From: Lentimicrobiaceae bacterium
GTDB taxonomy: Bacteria; Bacteroidota; Bacteroidia; Bacteroidales; WCHB1-69
Assembly: GCA_009787675.1 (NCBI GenBank)
Contig: WQSU01000145.1
Location: 1 to 6,698 of the forward strand
Reading direction: 5' to 3'
Length of the DNA: 6,698 nt
The position numbers and the translations under genes were made by a program. This document shows, in pieces, positions 3,914 to 6,698 of the stretch; the first letter of the stretch is position 1; each line of letters begins with the position of its first letter. A model generated the notes under the pieces. It worked only from the letters and a program-made list of their open reading frames with translations. It was not told the DNA's origin and did no database searches.

Positions 3914-6698
3914 TTACTTAAACGCCGCCTCACTCAGCCCTTTTCCTTTCAACGCCAAATGGTTTAAATATTCAGGAACAGGTTTTCCTAACAGTTTGTC
4001 CACATAAATTTTAGCTAAGTATTGTCCCAGCATAAAGCCGTGTCCGCGCATACCTACGAGCAAACCGTTTTCGGGATCAACAATATAGCGGGGCTCCACG
4101 TAATATCCCGACCAAAATGCTTGGAAGGTTACGCCACCCAACTGCGGAATCCAGTCGGTGAATATTTCGGAGACAATTTCCATAAACTCTTTGGAGTTCA
4201 CCCGCAAATCTTGTCTGGCTTCCACAGGATCGCAAGCAGGTGAAGCACAGCCAATAATTTGCCCTGTTTCAGCCAATTGCTGTCCATAAACGGCGGTGAA
4301 GTTCTTATAACGTCTGCGGTCAATGAGCATGCCCAGCGCATCACCGTCTTTTCCAATCAATGGTAATCGTTTGGTAATGAACGCTTGGTGTTTCACCGGA
4401 TAGAGTCCTGTTTCAATGCCCAACTGCAAGGCGAAATGTCCTGCATTGGCGCCAAGCGCATTCACAAAGTGCTCGCAATGGTACTCGGTGTAGTTCTTGT
4501 CGTGTTCCAATACCAATGCCATGAATCCTTTTGCAGTTTTTTGCACCTCAACCAAAGTGGTGTCATTCAAGAAAATGCCTCCGTTTTGTACGGCGATGGC
4601 ACGCAAGGCATCCAATACCAAGCCGGGTGTAGCTTGCCAGCACTCATTGGTTATGAGCGCCGCCTGGTAGGTGTTCAAATTCGGGTTAAAGTAGGGGGAC
4701 ACTTTTTTGGCAAAATCTTTCTTATCCACCATGTAAGCATCCGACCACGCGGTAGAAGCCTCCAAAGCTTTGTAAGTGGCATCATCGTGTGCAAAACCCA
4801 CATATTGGATAGGTTTAAAGTTGATATTGGTAACTTCCTGAAGTTCTTTAAACAAGCTAAGGTTTTGCTGTGCAATGTCGGCAATTTCGGGCACAGAGAA
4901 TGCAGGACGTCCACCCGCAATGTTGCGCCACGAGCCACCGGATTCGGCATTAGCAAGCACACTCTTTTTGCCGCTTTCTGCAAAATAGCGGAACAGGGCG
5001 CTGCCCGTAATTCCGCCACCGGCAATAAACACCTCACACTCCACGCGACGTGTTTTGCCGTTGCAAATGTTGGTAACAAACTGAGGTTGCACCGTGGACG
5101 GATAGAGTTCGTTCATATTCACTTGATTAGAGAGTGGAGCACGGGGCGTAGCATCGCCCGTCAACTCAATACCTCTGTTACGCAACATCTGGCGCACGCG
5201 CGGAATGCAGCGTTTGCCACGGCAAGCGCCCATACCAATACGCGTAGTATGCTTCAACTCATCCACAGAAATCATCTTTCGTGTGCCTACAACTTTTAAT
5301 ATGGCTTCCAAATTCACATCATCGCAATGGCAAACATAAGTAGGGGCTTTCTCAACAGCAGCTTGAGGTGTGATTTCCAACGGTTTCGGATATTTTTCTT
5401 TAGTTATAAAACCGGTAACTTGCGTTAGCTTCTCTCCGGTCAGGGTTAGCGATTTCACACGGGCAATGTTGGTTTTATTGGGTTTTAACATCACTTTTTC
5501 AATGATTCCTTCGCCTAATTTTTCGCCTTGATTGTTCACTAAAAACACCTCAGCATTTTCTTCCACAAAATTTTCAATCGGCAAAAAGAGCCAGTTTTTA
5601 GCCAAATTATAACCAAAAATTGCCAACCCCGGACATTTAGCCACACAATCCATACAGCCAATACATTTTTCGTAATCGATCACCGGCACGGTGGAGGTGG
5701 AAGATTTTTGAATGGCGTTTTTCGGACAGGCAAATGTGCACGGGTTACAAGCGAAGGCATAGATACAATCGGCAACTACAAAAGGTTTTTCATTCATCCT
5801 TTCTGAAGTTGGGCGGTTCGGGTTTTCCAAAATCCTTGCAGGATGTTGTTGTGAATCAATATATTCTTTAGATAACTCTAAATAAGCATCATAAGAAACA
5901 CGCTTTCCGCATGCCATGGCGATTTCCATGGCGGACTGTTTTCCGCGCAGCACAGCACAAGTGCCCTCACCCACGCGAATGGCATCGCCTGCACCAAACG
6001 TTTTGTCTCCAAACACGATACGTCCTTTTATTAAGAGTTGGTCATCAGGAATTAAGCCGGTGCAAATGTTAATGAGGTCAATATCGTGGATTATTTTTTC
6101 TGTGCCCGGAACAGGCGCAAAATTTTTACATTCAGCCACTACCGCACCTATTATGCCCGTATGGTCATCATTGGGAATAGCTTTAAGCAAAATATGGGAG
6201 GTTAAAATCGGGATTCCCAAACGGCGCACACGGTTCGCCTGCACGGGAAAGCCTCCCTCGCGATCCATCGCTTCCACAATTGCCACCACCTGTGCGCCCG
6301 CTTGCGTTGCCTGATAAGAGGTTAAGTATCCTATATTTCCAGCGCCGATCGACAAAATGCGTTTGCCCAGCAGCGTGTGTTCCACATTCATCATCTTTTG
6401 CAGCACGGCGGCGGTGTAAACGCCCGGCAGGTCATCGTTTTCAAAAGCAGGCATAAAGGGCACTGCGCCTGTGGCAATCACTAAATATTCAGCATCTACA
6501 TAATACAGTTCGTTGGTGTTGATGTTTTTCACGGCAATTCGTTTTCCCTCCAAGAGATCCCAAACGGTTGAATTCAAGAATATTCCGGTATGATCTTCAC
6601 CGGCAAGGTGTGATGAAATTTCAAAGCCACGCATCCCCCCGTATAGTTTCTCTTTTTCAAAAAAGAAAAATTGGTGGGTCTGCATGTTAAACTGTCCA
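3914..6698 (-). CDS. Multi-domain iron-sulfur flavoprotein oxidoreductase (HcnB-ferredoxin-BFD-DAO fusion); continues past the right edge
   Basis: The frame has a Met at 6685, but it stays open to the edge and reads GQFN just before that Met. GQ(L/F)NMQTH matches the interior of HcnB/sarcosine-oxidase-alpha-like proteins, so the first FAD-binding GxGxxG lies outside the window. Numbering from that Met (923 residues): end of the first FAD unit with VIATGA (69-74); NAD(P)-type GAGNIG (114-119); AGDA (232-235); a ferredoxin insert with Cys307, 313, 316, 320 and Cys341, 344, 347, 351, suiting two [4Fe-4S] clusters; a BFD-like [2Fe-2S] domain with Cys452, Cys454, Cys488, Cys493; a linker; then a DAO-family FAD domain with GGGITG (556-561), NIAGGRP (588-594) and the closing RGHGFMLGQ (880-888). 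Relatives with these parts as separate subunits oxidise glycine (HCN synthase), sarcosine, hydroxyproline or opines. The likely chemistry is oxidation of an amino or imino acid, with electrons passed through the clusters; the substrate is unknown. No signal peptide is visible. The stop is TAA at 3916-3914. Confidence 0.9.
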   Translation of the reverse strand, partial: GQFNMQTHQFFFFEKEKLYGGMRGFEISSHLAGEDHTGIFLNSTVWDLLEGKRIAVKNINTNELYYVDAEYLVIATGAVPFMPAFENDDLPGVYTAAVLQKMMNVEHTLLGKRILSIGAGNIGYLTSYQATQAGAQVVAIVEAMDREGGFPVQANRVRRLGIPILTSHILLKAIPNDDHTGIIGAVVAECKNFAPVPGTEKIIHDIDLINICTGLIPDDQLLIKGRIVFGDKTFGAGDAIRVGEGTCAVLRGKQSAMEIAMACGKRVSYDAYLELSKEYIDSQQHPARILENPNRPTSERMNEKPFVVADCIYAFACNPCTFACPKNAIQKSSTSTVPVIDYEKCIGCMDCVAKCPGLAIFGYNLAKNWLFLPIENFVEENAEVFLVNNQGEKLGEGIIEKVMLKPNKTNIARVKSLTLTGEKLTQVTGFITKEKYPKPLEITPQAAVEKAPTYVCHCDDVNLEAILKVVGTRKMISVDELKHTTRIGMGACRGKRCIPRVRQMLRNRGIELTGDATPRAPLSNQVNMNELYPSTVQPQFVTNICNGKTRRVECEVFIAGGGITGSALFRYFAESGKKSVLANAESGGSWRNIAGGRPAFSVPEIADIAQQNLSLFKELQEVTNINFKPIQYVGFAHDDATYKALEASTAWSDAYMVDKKDFAKKVSPYFNPNLNTYQAALITNECWQATPGLVLDALRAIAVQNGGIFLNDTTLVEVQKTAKGFMALVLEHDKNYTEYHCEHFVNALGANAGHFALQLGIETGLYPVKHQAFITKRLPLIGKDGDALGMLIDRRRYKNFTAVYGQQLAETGQIIGCASPACDPVEARQDLRVNSKEFMEIVSEIFTDWIPQLGGVTFQAFWSGYYVEPRYIVDPENGLLVGMRGHGFMLGQYLAKIYVDKLLGKPVPEYLNHLALKGKGLSEAAFK

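Noticed and set aside
4385..5299. Long open frame of 304 codons on the plus strand
   Set aside because: It lies entirely antisense to the flavoprotein, whose cofactor motifs and family-like sequence span the same region. Its translation shows no recognisable domain and has an unnatural Cys/His/Arg-rich composition.
5916..6314. Plus-strand open frame of 132 codons opposite the flavoprotein
   Set aside because: It is antisense to the NAD(P)-binding unit with its intact GAGNIG motif, and shows no domain of its own.
1..6698. A defence system, mobile element or CRISPR array
   Set aside because: No transposase, integrase, nuclease or repeat array is present; all coding space is filled by four metabolic or transport genes.
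1..6698. The activase and the large flavoprotein as parts of one pathway or operon
   Set aside because: They are on the same strand but separated by about 3.4 kb that includes an oppositely oriented gene. Only a general likeness (iron-sulfur redox enzymes) links them.

Overview
The window looks like chromosomal DNA from a member of the phylum Bacteroidota, probably an environmental lineage. The evidence is indirect. The upstream regions carry TAnnTTTG-type -7 boxes and no clear Shine-Dalgarno sequences. One gene is a GNAT-type acyltransferase resembling the glycine-lipid N-acyltransferase (GlsB) family of this phylum. The antiporter is a KefB-like membrane domain followed by Usp-like cytoplasmic domains. 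The DNA is moderately AT-rich and densely coding, with four protein genes and only three short gaps (97, 78 and 22 bp). I see no RNA genes, insertion sequences, CRISPR arrays or prophage genes.

Layout from left to right. (1) Positions 1-506, minus strand: the N-terminal 168 residues of an acyl-CoA dehydratase activase (HgdC/BcrAD/BadFG family) that runs off the left edge. Its motifs resemble the long, roughly 1,400-residue form more than the short HgdC form. (2) Positions 604-1599, minus strand: a complete 331-residue GNAT/hemolysin-like acyltransferase, probably GlsB-like, with an unusual basic C-terminal tail. (3) Positions 1678-3891, plus strand: a complete 737-residue CPA2-type cation:proton antiporter. 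(4) Positions 3914-6698, minus strand: a very large iron-sulfur flavoprotein that runs off the right edge. It joins, in one chain, a HcnB/sarcosine-oxidase-alpha-like FAD/NAD(P) disulfide-reductase-fold unit, a two-cluster 4Fe-4S ferredoxin insert, a BFD-like [2Fe-2S] domain and a DAO-family FAD oxidoreductase.

The acyltransferase and antiporter are divergent and share a 78-bp regulatory gap that holds a 12-bp direct repeat, one copy of which overlaps the antiporter's candidate -7 box. The antiporter and the iron-sulfur flavoprotein converge with only 22 bp between their stop codons. No single pathway obviously unites the four genes. The activase and the large flavoprotein are both iron-sulfur redox proteins of the kind used in amino-acid or acyl-CoA metabolism, but they are separated by unrelated genes, so a functional link is only speculation. 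The most notable item is the all-in-one flavoprotein, which carries in one polypeptide the units that hydrogen cyanide synthase, hydroxyproline dehydrogenase and opine oxidase complexes split over two or three subunits. Its substrate cannot be read from the sequence.
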